A program made the translations under genes and the position numbers. From contig NZ_FRBX01000001.1 in the NCBI RefSeq assembly GCF_900142715.1, positions 992,001-1,056,000 on the forward strand: DNA of 64,000 bases. The letters are read 5' to 3'. Source of the DNA: Flavobacterium pectinovorum (GTDB lineage Bacteria > Bacteroidota > Bacteroidia > Flavobacteriales > Flavobacteriaceae). How positions within the stretch are numbered: the stretch's first letter is position 1; every line of letters begins with the position of its first letter. Below the pieces are notes generated by a model. It was not told the origin of the DNA. It searched no databases and saw only the letters and a list, made by a program, of their open reading frames with translations. Shown one piece after another: positions 32,838-42,018 of the stretch.

Positions 32838-33716
32838 ATGAAAATTATAATTACAGGTTCTTTAGGGAATATAGGAAAACCATTAGCGCAAAATTTAATT
32901 GCTTCGGGGCATGATGTTACAGTAGTAAGCAGTAGTGCTGACAGAAAATCGGATATAGAAAATTTAGGCGCAAAAGCAGCAATTGGTTCTGTTAGCGATG
33001 CTGATTTTTTGGCAGACACTTTCGCCGGAGCTGATTCCCTTTTTGCGATGACGCCACCAAATTTGGGAGGTTCGAATATAATTTCGAATACAGTAAATGC
33101 AGGAAAAGCTTTTGCAGAAGCAATTAGTAAAGCAGGAGTAAAGCGTGTTGTTATGCTAAGTAGTATTGGTGCTGATTTAGAAAAAGGAACCGGTCCGATC
33201 GCCGGATTGCACCAAATCGAAAAAATATACAATGGATTAGAAAATACAGCGGTGACTTTTTTACGTGCCGGATTCTTCTTTACTAATTTGTATAACGATG
33301 TACCAATGATTAAAGGAGCAGGGATTGTGGGAGCTAATTATCCTGCAAGTCTTAAAATACCATTTGTGCATCCAAAAGATATTGCTGCTGCTGTTGCAGA
33401 AGAATTACAAAAAGAAACATCCGGAAAAAATATCCGCTATATTATTAGCGATGTGCGTACGCCAAATGATGTTGCCAATGTTTTAGGAAACGCGATTGGT
33501 AAAACCGATTTACCGTGGATTGAATTTACAGATGAACAATCTCTACAAGGAATGACGCAAGCCGGATTGCCGGAAGAAATGGCAAGTATGTACACCGAAA
33601 TGGGTTCAGGTTTAAGAAGTGAAAAAATTGCAGCGCATTTTTTAAGCAATAATTTTTCTGTTGATGGGAAAATTAAATTAGAAGATTTTGCAAAAGAATT
33701 TGCTGAAAAATTTTAA
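32838..33716 (+). CDS. NmrA/QorB-like NAD(P)H-binding reductase
   Basis: A 292-aa atypical short-chain dehydrogenase. The nucleotide loop GSLGNIGKPLAQNLIASGH replaces the usual GxTGxxG with a short variant, and VVMLSSIGADLEKGTG plus the AGLHQIEKIYNG segment match QorB/YtfG-type quinone reductases and NmrA sensors. The expected role is NADPH-dependent quinone reduction. It is the divergent partner of a redox HxlR regulator, which supports that role. Followed by a nested repeat element rather than another gene. Confidence 0.85.
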   Translation: MKIIITGSLGNIGKPLAQNLIASGHDVTVVSSSADRKSDIENLGAKAAIGSVSDADFLADTFAGADSLFAMTPPNLGGSNIISNTVNAGKAFAEAISKAGVKRVVMLSSIGADLEKGTGPIAGLHQIEKIYNGLENTAVTFLRAGFFFTNLYNDVPMIKGAGIVGANYPASLKIPFVHPKDIAAAVAEELQKETSGKNIRYIISDVRTPNDVANVLGNAIGKTDLPWIEFTDEQSLQGMTQAGLPEEMASMYTEMGSGLRSEKIAAHFLSNNFSVDGKIKLEDFAKEFAEKF

Positions 33717-34051
33717 TTCATAAAGTGTAGTCCCTACGGGACAAAAAACAATATGAAAAATAATGATTTTCTACCAATATGTAATCTCTCCGAGATATTA
33801 CTTCGGAAGTTACTCCGCTAGGAGTTAAATATTGGTAGAAATTAATAAATGTACACAGATAAAATATCCCGTAGGGATTACATATATTGAATTAGTAATT
33901 TGAATATCTAGCAGAATATATAAACCTAATTTTGCTCGAACACTTAAAGTTATTGTTTAACATAATGTTGAAAGTCAGTCTATTAATAAGGATTTAGTAG
34001 TTTAATGCAACTAAATTGCATATTTGTGATATCAGAAATCAGCTCAATAAA
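33717..34051. other. Intergenic region with a nested palindromic element
   Basis: Spacer of 335 bp between the convergent reductase and channel genes. The first half is the nested repeat at 33727-33881; the second half (33885-34050) is plain AT-rich sequence with no gene seen. Confidence 0.5.
33727..33881. repeat. Nested inverted repeat (GTAGTCCCTACGGGAC type)
   Basis: Outer arms GTAGTCCCTACGGGAC (33727-33742) and ATCCCGTAGGGATTAC (33866-33881). Inner arms TTTCTACCAATAT (33768-33780) and ATATTGGTAGAAA (33829-33841) are perfect. The loop contains CTCCGAGATATTACTTCGG. It is a compact, fully symmetrical unit and looks like a mobile palindrome. Confidence 0.75.
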
Positions 34052-34084
34052 AAAAGCCGTCAAATAATTAATTTGACGGCTTTT
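34052..34084. terminator. Rho-independent terminator of the channel gene
   Basis: AAAAGCCGTCAAAT, loop AATTA, ATTTGACGGCTTTT: a perfect 14-bp stem 23 bp beyond the stop codon of the minus-strand MscS-type gene; it can also work rightwards. Confidence 0.88.
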
Positions 34085-34107
34085 AAAATATATAATCGAA
34101 TTCGTTT

Positions 34108-36486
34108 TTACGTTGAAAAAGTTAATCCTTTTGCTTTAAAATTACTAAACAAAGTCTGACGAGCACCGCTAACAGTTTCTTCAGTTTTGTAAATACTGCA
34201 CCAAAATTTGATTTGGATTTTATATTTTCCTTCAGAAATCGAAGTGTAGTAAATTTGCGAAGGTTTGGCGTTATTTACAAGTGGAAGACTTTCCAGAGAT
34301 TTGTTAATAGTTTCGTTAATGGCTTCGGGAGTTGTTTCGCCGGTTATTTCAATTGAAATATCTACCAGTTTAAAATTATCAGTATAGGTCCAGTTCGTAA
34401 TATTTTGCGATAACAAATTACCATTCGGAATAATAATTTCGGCACCATTTGGCGCGTTGATTTTAGTCGTACGTAATCCCATCGATTTTACACGACCGGA
34501 TTCTGAACTAATATCAATAACATCTCCAATTTGGATTGGTTTATCGAAAATCAAAATAATACCCGATACGAAGTTGTTCACCACGTTTTGAAGTCCAAGT
34601 CCAACACCGACACCTAAAGCTCCTAAAAGAATGCTTAATTTATCCAGAGGCATTCCTGAAGCGGCTACTGCCAAAAGATATCCAATGATTAAAACAACAA
34701 GTCGCGTAATAAGCAATTTTGAGTGTTGTCTTTTGTTGATGTTTTCTTCGTTTTCGTCATCAATTTCACCAAAAAAGTAAGCGACATATTTTTGAAGTAA
34801 ATGCGCAACCCAGATGATGATGAAAAACAAAATAATGTTTCCTAGCGTAAAAGTGATGCTTCCAATCGTGTTTGGATGACTAAGTAAAGATCCCAACGAA
34901 GTTCGTAGCGATTCCCAGACATTTAAATTTGAAGCAATCACAACAAGCCACATGTAACTGATTACGATAATAAAAGGTTTTTTAAGCGTTTCAGATAAAT
35001 GCTCGTGATCAAAAATCTTTTCGATTCCGCGTTTAACTCTTGTCGTGTAGATCTGTAAAATGATGATTTCAAGAATGATTTTCAAAAGAACACTCAATGC
35101 CACAATCTGCGTAAGCGAAATAAAAGCGGTTAAACTTAACATGTTTGAGATTGAAACTCTTCCAAAAATATTGTGCAATATCGAAAGTACATTCAGCCCG
35201 ATAAAAAGAATCGTAGCCCATTTAAAAAATCCTTTGATGTATAATTGCTCTTTTAAGGTCTTAATTTGTACTAAACCATATCTTATACCCAAAATATTAA
35301 TTACGATAAAAGAACAGCGTTGAAATAAGCCTACAGTAATAAATAGATCTAAGAAGCAAAGAATAAAAAACAATCCTAAAAGTAAAAGCCAGTTTCTCAT
35401 CGAAACTCCAGACCATTGATTTTTGAAAAGTATCGTAAGAAGTCCCAGTAGAATCAGGTGAAGAAACTCAATAAATAATGCCGGAGCATATAAATTACCC
35501 ACAACGGCAATATTAAGCCCAATTACGGCAACCGGAATGATGATACCTCGGTTTAGATATTTGAAATTAAAAAGCGATAAATTTTCAGCGTGCCCGTTTT
35601 CTTTCAGGTATTTCAAATTGCGAGAAATATACCAGCCCAGAATTCCCATAAAAAATAAAAGCGTAATTAATCCACCGGCGCGATAGCTTAGGTAATATGC
35701 CGCGACACTTTCTTCGATAATTACTTTTGCGCCGATATTTTGCGCTACTTTTTCTTTTGGCACAGAATCGTTGATGCTCCACAAAAATGGATATTCTTTT
35801 TTGCGCATGCTAATTCCAGACTGTTCGAGTTTATTGTCTACAGCAATCAAAGCATTTGATACTGCAATTTTTCTTTCTACAGTCAATCGTTTGTTGTTGT
35901 TTAAAATTCCCTGATTTTTCGTCATCAGGCTGTCTGTCGCTTTATATCTGCTTCTAAGATTGGCAAATTCTTTTTTAAATTGCTTACGGCGAATCGTATC
36001 TTTTATCAGCGTCATCAGGGCTTTATCCTTGCGCAGCTCGATAAATCGGCTCTTGATTTTTTCAAGATTCTGATTTCTCAGGTTAATCGCCGTATTTTGT
36101 TCCTCAAGTTCCAGCTGAATCTCTTTTAGAACAATGCGATACATTTGCTGGTTGCGCGCATTTGGGTTTGCGCCTTTCAGGCTGTTTAAAATTAAATCGA
36201 GTTTGCTTTGGGTTCTTTTGATTTCGCCAAACAAGTGATGACTTGCGCCATCAAAATCGGCATCGTTAAAAGCAGTTTCCATAGCGGCACTTGCTTTTTC
36301 AATCGCCATCAAATAATCGCTGTCGGTGGCGCTGTCTTCAAATAACTTTGAACGCGTTTCTTTTTTCGGAGTTTCCGTTTTTGGATTTTCTTTTTTTAAA
36401 GTGTCCGTTTGCGAGTAGGAAAGTGGTGCAAAAAACAATCCGACAAACAGAGTCAATAAAGCAATAAAACTTCTTTTTAAAATCAT
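34108..36486 (-). CDS. Large MscS-family mechanosensitive ion channel
   Basis: A 792-aa inner-membrane channel. A signal peptide (1-25) precedes a periplasmic coiled-coil domain of about 240 residues, several membrane helices (about 265-540) and the C-terminal MscS core: the pore-lining helix GALGVGVGLGLQNVVNNFVSG, then the beta domain IQIGDVIDISSESGRV and the cytosolic vestibule. This long N-terminal layout resembles MscK/YbdG-like channels and it should open on hypo-osmotic shock. It ends in a strong terminator. It appears complete and monocistronic. Confidence 0.9.
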   Translation of the reverse strand: MILKRSFIALLTLFVGLFFAPLSYSQTDTLKKENPKTETPKKETRSKLFEDSATDSDYLMAIEKASAAMETAFNDADFDGASHHLFGEIKRTQSKLDLILNSLKGANPNARNQQMYRIVLKEIQLELEEQNTAINLRNQNLEKIKSRFIELRKDKALMTLIKDTIRRKQFKKEFANLRSRYKATDSLMTKNQGILNNNKRLTVERKIAVSNALIAVDNKLEQSGISMRKKEYPFLWSINDSVPKEKVAQNIGAKVIIEESVAAYYLSYRAGGLITLLFFMGILGWYISRNLKYLKENGHAENLSLFNFKYLNRGIIIPVAVIGLNIAVVGNLYAPALFIEFLHLILLGLLTILFKNQWSGVSMRNWLLLLGLFFILCFLDLFITVGLFQRCSFIVINILGIRYGLVQIKTLKEQLYIKGFFKWATILFIGLNVLSILHNIFGRVSISNMLSLTAFISLTQIVALSVLLKIILEIIILQIYTTRVKRGIEKIFDHEHLSETLKKPFIIVISYMWLVVIASNLNVWESLRTSLGSLLSHPNTIGSITFTLGNIILFFIIIWVAHLLQKYVAYFFGEIDDENEENINKRQHSKLLITRLVVLIIGYLLAVAASGMPLDKLSILLGALGVGVGLGLQNVVNNFVSGIILIFDKPIQIGDVIDISSESGRVKSMGLRTTKINAPNGAEIIIPNGNLLSQNITNWTYTDNFKLVDISIEITGETTPEAINETINKSLESLPLVNNAKPSQIYYTSISEGKYKIQIKFWCSIYKTEETVSGARQTLFSNFKAKGLTFST

Positions 36487-36811
36487 AATGTTTCGTGTGA
36501 ATTTAGGGTTTCCAAATTTAGATTTTTTTGGTAAACTTTCGGTACAAAAATAGAAGATTTAAGGTGAAGTTTATCTTAAGATTTTGATTGAGTTATTCAA
36601 AATAAAAAAGTAAGTTTTTTTTAAGACCGTATTTTTCCTTTTTATACTCAATTTAAGAATGTAACTTTTGTGTAACTTTTTTATAAGTATATTGTAAACC
36701 AGATTTTTAAAATTAATTACTTGAATATATAATCTAATATTGAGTAAAAAAAATCCAATTCATAAAAATTGGATTTTTTGTAAGTTTAAAAAAGGCCTTT
36801 CCGGTACGAAC
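36487..36811. other. 325-bp intergenic region
   Basis: Upstream leader of the channel gene on one side and 3' flank of the 128-aa membrane protein gene on the other. It holds the terminator at 36746-36779. The minus-strand sequence TATTTTTG at 36552-36545 is a possible -7 element for the channel gene, without a matching TTG. Confidence 0.45.
36746..36779 (-). terminator. Rho-independent terminator of the AraC-NmrA unit
   Basis: A run of A, ATCCAATT, loop CATAAA, AATTGGAT and a run of T. It ends the minus-strand transcript covering the genes at 36812-38996. Confidence 0.82.
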
Positions 36812-37198
36812 TTATACTTTAGATTTAATTTTCTTCCTCCAAAAACAATAAACTGTTATGGAATTTATACTTGCTAAAATCCAAAGAACAGGACTGCTGA
36901 AAAAGCTATAATAACTCCTTCCATTGGGGATTTCGATAAACGGAACTGTTATTAAAGCGTCTAAAAGCAATGCAGTCAACGACATTATAATTCCGAGCAG
37001 CAATCCGTGCAGTTTTATTCCGTTTTTATAATAAAATAATGCACTTTCATTAGCGTATAATACAATGAATATCATAACTATTACAGCTTGTGATTTAAAG
37101 AAACCATTTATTAAAGGAACAAAGCCTAAAATATAAAAAGAAACACTTACGGAAAGCCATACAAAGATACCAGGCAGCAGAATTTTAAGATACTTCAT
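36812..37198 (-). CDS. Small four-helix membrane protein (DUF5367-like)
   Basis: A 128-aa protein with four hydrophobic segments (about 5-27, 36-52, 64-84, 101-118), a short KNGIKLHG loop and a basic end WRKKIKSKV. It resembles DUF5367 proteins, small membrane proteins of unknown function in flavobacteria, but I am not sure of the match. It lies 10 bp after the NmrA-like gene and so belongs to the AraC-controlled unit. Confidence 0.7.
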   Translation of the reverse strand: MKYLKILLPGIFVWLSVSVSFYILGFVPLINGFFKSQAVIVMIFIVLYANESALFYYKNGIKLHGLLLGIIMSLTALLLDALITVPFIEIPNGRSYYSFFSSPVLWILASINSITVYCFWRKKIKSKV

Positions 37199-37208
37199 CA
37201 GAATAAAA

Positions 37209-38045
37209 TTAGACGTTTACAGCATTCCAGATTCCAGTTTTTGCTGCTTCTTTTGCATAGGCTGAAAAGTCAGTAGCTTTACGTCCAAGCACCTTTTCAA
37301 TGTCATTTGTTACCGAAGAATTTCTTCCGTCTAAAACCTGTTCAAATAGATAATTAATCAGCCAAATATGATCTTCCGGAACCTGATATTCCTGTAACAT
37401 TTGGGTATATTCTTCTAAACTTAATGCCTGAAATTCAATTTTTTTATTGCTGGCTGCTGCAATTTTAGCAACAGCTTGCGGGAATGTTAATAGTTCCGGA
37501 CCTGTAAGTTCGTAGGTCTGACCGTTGTGTTTATCCTGCAAAAGACATGCTGTAACAACATCGGCAATGTCATTGGCATCACTAAAAGGTTCAAGCGCTT
37601 CTGCTCTTGGCAATGCAACAAAACCGGACAATATCGGGTCTAGAAAGAAGCTTTCGCTAAAGTTTTGATTGAACCAGCTTGCTCTGACAATCGTCCAGTT
37701 TTTGGCTGTATTTTTTACTATTTCTTCACAAACCTGCGCCTCTTTTTCGCCCCTTCCGGATAGTAAAACCATTTTCTGAACGCCTAGTTTTGAGGCTAAA
37801 AAGGTAAATTTCTGAATGATTTCTGCCGCCGAGGGAACTGCTAAATCGGGTTGAAAAGTAATATAAACGGCATCTGTGCCAGTTAAAACAGCGTTCCATG
37901 TTTCAGGATTTTCCCAGTCAAAAGGTGTTTCTGCAGTACGAGAGCCTATTTTAATTTCGACATTTTTATTGTTTTGTAAGCGTTCAATTACACGGCTTCC
38001 TGTTTTTCCGTTAGCTCCAAGAACTAAAATTTTCTGTGTTTTCAT
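37209..38045 (-). CDS. NmrA-like NAD(P)-binding protein
   Basis: A 278-aa atypical SDR with the standard N-terminal loop LVLGANGKTGSRVIERL and a central VLLSGRGEKEAQ followed by TIVRASWFNQNFSE. The family includes NAD(P)H-dependent reductases and redox sensors, often annotated as ergot alkaloid-like or NmrA proteins; the substrate is unknown. It is preceded on the same strand by an AraC regulator (72 bp) and followed after 10 bp by a membrane protein gene. The arrangement suggests one inducible unit. Confidence 0.87.
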   Translation of the reverse strand: MKTQKILVLGANGKTGSRVIERLQNNKNVEIKIGSRTAETPFDWENPETWNAVLTGTDAVYITFQPDLAVPSAAEIIQKFTFLASKLGVQKMVLLSGRGEKEAQVCEEIVKNTAKNWTIVRASWFNQNFSESFFLDPILSGFVALPRAEALEPFSDANDIADVVTACLLQDKHNGQTYELTGPELLTFPQAVAKIAAASNKKIEFQALSLEEYTQMLQEYQVPEDHIWLINYLFEQVLDGRNSSVTNDIEKVLGRKATDFSAYAKEAAKTGIWNAVNV

Positions 38046-38117
38046 ATCAATATTTTTTAAAGTGAATACTGATACAAAGGTGTTTAGTAATGAATCAAAT
38101 CATTTGTTGCAAAAGAA

Positions 38118-38996
38118 TTATGATTTGTTTGAAAAGCATTTTTGTCTGACGTCATTTGGGCGGGTTCCAAATTTTTTAAAGAAGGCATTGGAGAAAGAAC
38201 TGAGGCTTTCATAACCTACATCCCAAGCTGCTTCCTGGACTGTTTTGTCAGTATTTTGCAAAAGTTCATAAGCTTTGTTTAGTCGCTCTTCCTGAATGTA
38301 TTTGAAAACCGGAATGCCAAATAACTCCTTAAAGTTCTTTTTTAACTTGTTGCTGTTAAGTCCAACCATTTTAGAGAGTTGTGTAATCGATGGCGGTTGC
38401 GAATAGTTATGCGTTACGATTTCTTTGGCCTGAAATAATTTGTTTTTATCTTTTTCCGAAAAATCACTTTTTTGATCGCTTGACAGTAATCCATAAAAGT
38501 GAGAAAGAAGCTCGTTTATCTGGCTTTTCAAAAATAGTAATCTCGTATTTCCGGTATAAGTTGTATTGAAGATTTTTTGAACCGCAAGCTGCATATCAAG
38601 GGTCATATAAAACGAAGGACCTTTTACAAAATGTTCTTTCGGATTTAATAAATCGGGCAAATGTTTCTCAAAAATCTCTTTTTCTGCCTGAGATAATAAG
38701 TGCATGTTTTTTAGTTTAGAAAAAATACTAATCGACTGTAAAGGTTTGTCTGGTTCAATTTTATGAGAGAATTCTACCTTCTGATTTCCAAAAAAACAAA
38801 TCGCCAAACCGGTTGTATTGGTCAGGTATTTGGTTTGCTGGTTGTGTTTTATTTCCAATTCGACATTTCCCGAACCATAAAAAGCAAATCCTACGGCATC
38901 ACCATCAATTTCACATTTCTGGATGAATGTTTTTTCGGCATTCGATTGTTCAATCAAAACAATAAAATCATTCAATTCGATAATATCTGTTGTCAT
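38118..38996 (-). CDS. AraC family transcriptional regulator
   Basis: A 292-aa regulator. The first 180 residues form a ligand or dimer domain without a recognisable cupin signature. The C-terminal 100 residues contain the two HTH motifs: SITQLSKMVGLNSNKLKKNFKE, and AAWDVGYESLSSFSNAFFKKFGTRPNDVRQ. The ending KCFSNK holds a Cys. It is the first gene of the AraC-NmrA-membrane protein unit. A pair of direct repeats TTGATGTTTCA lies upstream (39116-39148) as a candidate site. Confidence 0.9.
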   Translation of the reverse strand: MTTDIIELNDFIVLIEQSNAEKTFIQKCEIDGDAVGFAFYGSGNVELEIKHNQQTKYLTNTTGLAICFFGNQKVEFSHKIEPDKPLQSISIFSKLKNMHLLSQAEKEIFEKHLPDLLNPKEHFVKGPSFYMTLDMQLAVQKIFNTTYTGNTRLLFLKSQINELLSHFYGLLSSDQKSDFSEKDKNKLFQAKEIVTHNYSQPPSITQLSKMVGLNSNKLKKNFKELFGIPVFKYIQEERLNKAYELLQNTDKTVQEAAWDVGYESLSSFSNAFFKKFGTRPNDVRQKCFSNKS

Positions 38997-39303
38997 TGTT
39001 GGGCTTGTTTTGAATTAAAATTGATTTTAATCTTATGATTTGGTGGAATTTGCAATGCTAATATAAATATATTTTGAAGACGCCCAGATCTTTAAAAATG
39101 ACTTTTTTTCATTTTTTGATGTTTCAAAATAGCATAGTTGATGTTTCATTCTATAAAATGAAACCTATTTGTAAGATTTTGTTTAAGAGTTATTTATAAT
39201 TTAGGGGAACCAAAAATGAAGTGTTGACCGGACTGTTTCAACTCTGTTTGTATTGTTTTGAGGATTTAAATTTAACCTAATTATTAAATACAAAATAATA
39301 TTT
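38997..39303. other. 307-bp divergent intergenic region
   Basis: Between the AraC gene and the small 79-aa gene. It holds the direct repeat TTGATGTTTCA twice (39116-39126 and 39138-39148), 22 bp apart, and the inverted repeat GTTTCATT (39143-39150) / AATGAAAC (39157-39164). No gene was seen. Confidence 0.5.
39116..39164. promoter_or_regulatory. Direct and inverted TTTCA repeats, candidate AraC site
   Basis: Two TTGATGTTTCA direct repeats with starts 22 bp apart (about two helical turns), the second merging into a GTTTCATT/AATGAAAC dyad. AraC proteins commonly bind such direct repeats. The position is about 120-170 bp upstream of the AraC start codon. Confidence 0.4.
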
Positions 39304-39543
39304 ATGTCTCTTCCCAACGAATTATATAACTCAAAATTTGCCGAATATATAGAATCCCTAAAGATCTTGTATTTGATAGATGATAAATTTAAAACCATGT
39401 GTGATGATTATTGTGATAGTAAAGCAAATACTGAAAAATACAGGAAAAAGTTTGAAAAAGACTTTCGCCATAAATTAGAATTCGAAAATTTATCAAAAGA
39501 ATTAGAAGAAGAAATACTTATTTATCTTATCAGAAAAGAATAA
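39304..39543 (+). CDS. Small charged hypothetical protein
   Basis: A 79-aa protein, helical by appearance, with a hydrophobic face and many Lys, Glu and Asp residues (KYRKKFEKDFRHKLEFENLSKELEEE). No signal peptide or named domain. It has an ATG start, ends 51 bp before the next gene's ATG on the same strand, and could be co-transcribed with that lipoprotein gene. Function unknown. Confidence 0.55.
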   Translation: MSLPNELYNSKFAEYIESLKILYLIDDKFKTMCDDYCDSKANTEKYRKKFEKDFRHKLEFENLSKELEEEILIYLIRKE

Positions 39544-39594
39544 TACAGACCCATAATCAAGAATTGAAAATCAAATCAAAGAATAAAATAAATT

Positions 39595-41976
39595 ATGAAA
39601 AAAGGACTTTTTATAATAGTGGTATTTAGTACTGTTTTTATTGTTTTATCCTGTAAAAAGGACAAAAAAGATGAAAATTTTGCCCAAATAGTAAAATCAA
39701 CCACTTCAGATTCAATTGCAGCAACAGATATTGGATGGCCGCGCGAGGTAAGCCTTAATGGATCAAAACTGGTTTATTATCAGCCACAAGTGGATCAATG
39801 GAAAGATTTTAAGGAAATAACAGCAGATGTGGCCTTTTCTCTTACTCCAAAAGGAGGGAAAGAGGTTTTGGGCGTTGCTTCTATGAAATCAGAAACGCTG
39901 GTAGATAAAGATACCAGAAATGTGTTTCTTAAAAATGTGACAGTTACAGACGTGAGATTTCCTGCTCTTGATGAAAAATCAGAACCTCAGATGGAAAAAC
40001 TCTTCAAAGAACTGATTCCAAAAGGAGGAAACCCAATTGCCTTAGATCGTATTATGGCAGATTTAAGCCATACCAACAATCCGCCAAAAGGTGTGGCTGT
40101 AAAAAATGACCCTCCGGAGATTTTTTACAGTGCTAATCCATCTATTTTACTGATTGTTCAGGGCGAACCCGTTTTGGCCCCAATAGAAAAAACAAACCTG
40201 AGTTATGTGGTAAATACAAACTGGGATTTGTTTTTTGATAAACCTTCAAAAAAATACTATTTATTGGTAGAAAATGTATGGCTTACTGCCACAGATTTAA
40301 AAGGAAAATGGGCAAAAACACAAAGCCTGCCAAAGGAAATGAGTAAGTTACCTTCGGGCCAAAATTTTGATGATGTCAAAAAAGTGGTTCCGCCTCCAGC
40401 GGCAAATGTAAATTTGGAGGTTTTCTTTAGCAACAAACCAGCAGAACTTATTGCAGTAAATGGCGCTCCCAAATTTGTAAAAATACCGGGAACACAACTG
40501 ATGTATATTGATAATACGGATAATGATGTTTTTGCCGATGAAAAAGACGGACAATATTATGTTCTGCTATCAGGAAGATGGTTTAAATCTAAAGAATTAA
40601 CCGGGCCATGGAGTTATGCCACGACTAGTTTACCTGCAGATTTTGCAAAAATCCCAAAAGATTCTCCCCGTGCAAGCGTATTACCTTCCGTACCCGGAAC
40701 TCAGGAGGCGTCTGATGCCGTATTATTGGCTCAGGTACCTACAACGGCAATCGTAAAAAAAGCTGATGCCGAAGCTAAAGCAAAAGTAAATTATGATGGA
40801 ACTCCTCAGTTTAAGCCAATTGAGGGAACGTCGCTTCAATATGCGAGCAATACGCAGGAAAAAGTAATAAAGGTTGGAGATTTGTATTATCTGTGTTTTC
40901 AGGCAGTTTGGTTTATGTCTACAACGCCAAACGGTCCCTGGAAAGTTACAAATTCAGTTCCCACAGAGATTTATACTATTCCGCCTAGCTCTCCGGTTTA
41001 TAATGTTACGTATGTTACCCAGACAAATGTTACAGATACAACCGTAGAAAGCAGTACAACAGCAGGTTATTTTGGCGCTTTTATTGTTGGAGCTATGTTT
41101 GGAGCTATATTGACTTACGGAACAGGGTTTTACTATCCGCCGTATTTTTATTATGGTCCAATGTATCCAATCTATCGTCCATGGCCTTGTACGTACGGTG
41201 TTGGAGCAGTTTATAACCCCTGGACAGGCGGCTGGGCGGCTGGAAGAGCAGTTTATGGCCCATACGGATCGGCAGGAAGTGCTGCATGGTACAATCCTGC
41301 AACCGGAAGATATGGACGTGCAGCGAGCGTACAAGGCTGGTATGGAGGTCGTACGGTGGCGCATTCTTATAATCCGTGGACAGGAAATTACGGTGCTACA
41401 GCGCAGGGGCATAATGCGTATGCACAATGGGGACATTCTGCAGCGTCAAATGGACACGATTGGGTGCAGTCTGGACACGTAACCACAAGAAGGGGAACTG
41501 TAGTTGGTTATCAAACTTCGGGAGGAAAAGAGGGTGTAATTACGCATCACAGAGGTGGAGGAACTACTGTACGTACGGATAATGGACTATATGCCGGACA
41601 TGACGGTCATGTCTATAAAAAAGACGCCAACGGGAACTGGAGCCATTATAATAACGGAAACGGAGGCTGGACTCAGGCCGGAACTTTAGGATCTACACAA
41701 CATTCGGGAGATAAAATTCAGAATGCGGGAAATAAAATTCAAAATAATAATCTGCAAAAACAAGACAGAGTTTTAGGTGAACCCAATAAACCACTTGGCG
41801 AAGCAGGTCATTCCAATACAATTGATGGTCTTAATCATTCTGATTTTGCAAGGGACAGAGGAGAAACACAAACTCGAAATTTTCAAAATTTACAGCGAAG
41901 CGGCGGAGTCAATGGCGGCGGATTTAGAAATGGTGGAGGTTTTAGAGGCGGAGGCGGTTTTAGAGGACGCAGATAA
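39595..41976 (+). CDS. Large repeat-containing lipoprotein with Gly/Tyr-rich tail
   Basis: A 793-aa predicted lipoprotein with Cys20 after the signal. Residues 45-165 are a unique domain beginning WPREVSLNGSKLVYYQPQVDQW, a start seen in proteins annotated as carbohydrate-binding family V/XII. Three repeats of about 70-80 residues follow (about 172-253, 272-353, 396-464), each with PPxxFxSxxPxxLI-like or TSLxYxxNT, YYxLxxxxWF and GPW elements. After a hydrophobic stretch (491-512) comes a tail rich in Tyr, Gly, Pro and Trp with YNPWTG repeats, ending in GGGFRGGGGFRGRR. The tail may bind envelope polymers. Function unknown; followed by a terminator. Confidence 0.8.
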   Translation: MKKGLFIIVVFSTVFIVLSCKKDKKDENFAQIVKSTTSDSIAATDIGWPREVSLNGSKLVYYQPQVDQWKDFKEITADVAFSLTPKGGKEVLGVASMKSETLVDKDTRNVFLKNVTVTDVRFPALDEKSEPQMEKLFKELIPKGGNPIALDRIMADLSHTNNPPKGVAVKNDPPEIFYSANPSILLIVQGEPVLAPIEKTNLSYVVNTNWDLFFDKPSKKYYLLVENVWLTATDLKGKWAKTQSLPKEMSKLPSGQNFDDVKKVVPPPAANVNLEVFFSNKPAELIAVNGAPKFVKIPGTQLMYIDNTDNDVFADEKDGQYYVLLSGRWFKSKELTGPWSYATTSLPADFAKIPKDSPRASVLPSVPGTQEASDAVLLAQVPTTAIVKKADAEAKAKVNYDGTPQFKPIEGTSLQYASNTQEKVIKVGDLYYLCFQAVWFMSTTPNGPWKVTNSVPTEIYTIPPSSPVYNVTYVTQTNVTDTTVESSTTAGYFGAFIVGAMFGAILTYGTGFYYPPYFYYGPMYPIYRPWPCTYGVGAVYNPWTGGWAAGRAVYGPYGSAGSAAWYNPATGRYGRAASVQGWYGGRTVAHSYNPWTGNYGATAQGHNAYAQWGHSAASNGHDWVQSGHVTTRRGTVVGYQTSGGKEGVITHHRGGGTTVRTDNGLYAGHDGHVYKKDANGNWSHYNNGNGGWTQAGTLGSTQHSGDKIQNAGNKIQNNNLQKQDRVLGEPNKPLGEAGHSNTIDGLNHSDFARDRGETQTRNFQNLQRSGGVNGGGFRNGGGFRGGGGFRGRR

Positions 41977-42018
41977 AAATATTTTATACTTTATTTTGGT
42001 TAGGTTAGTTATTGGCAA

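Noticed and set aside
40954..41436. Long minus-strand frame of about 160 codons inside the repeat lipoprotein gene
   Set aside because: The overlapped plus-strand gene has clear repeats and a lipobox. The minus-strand frame is Cys/Arg/Ser-rich and arises from the Gly/Tyr/Pro codons of the tail.
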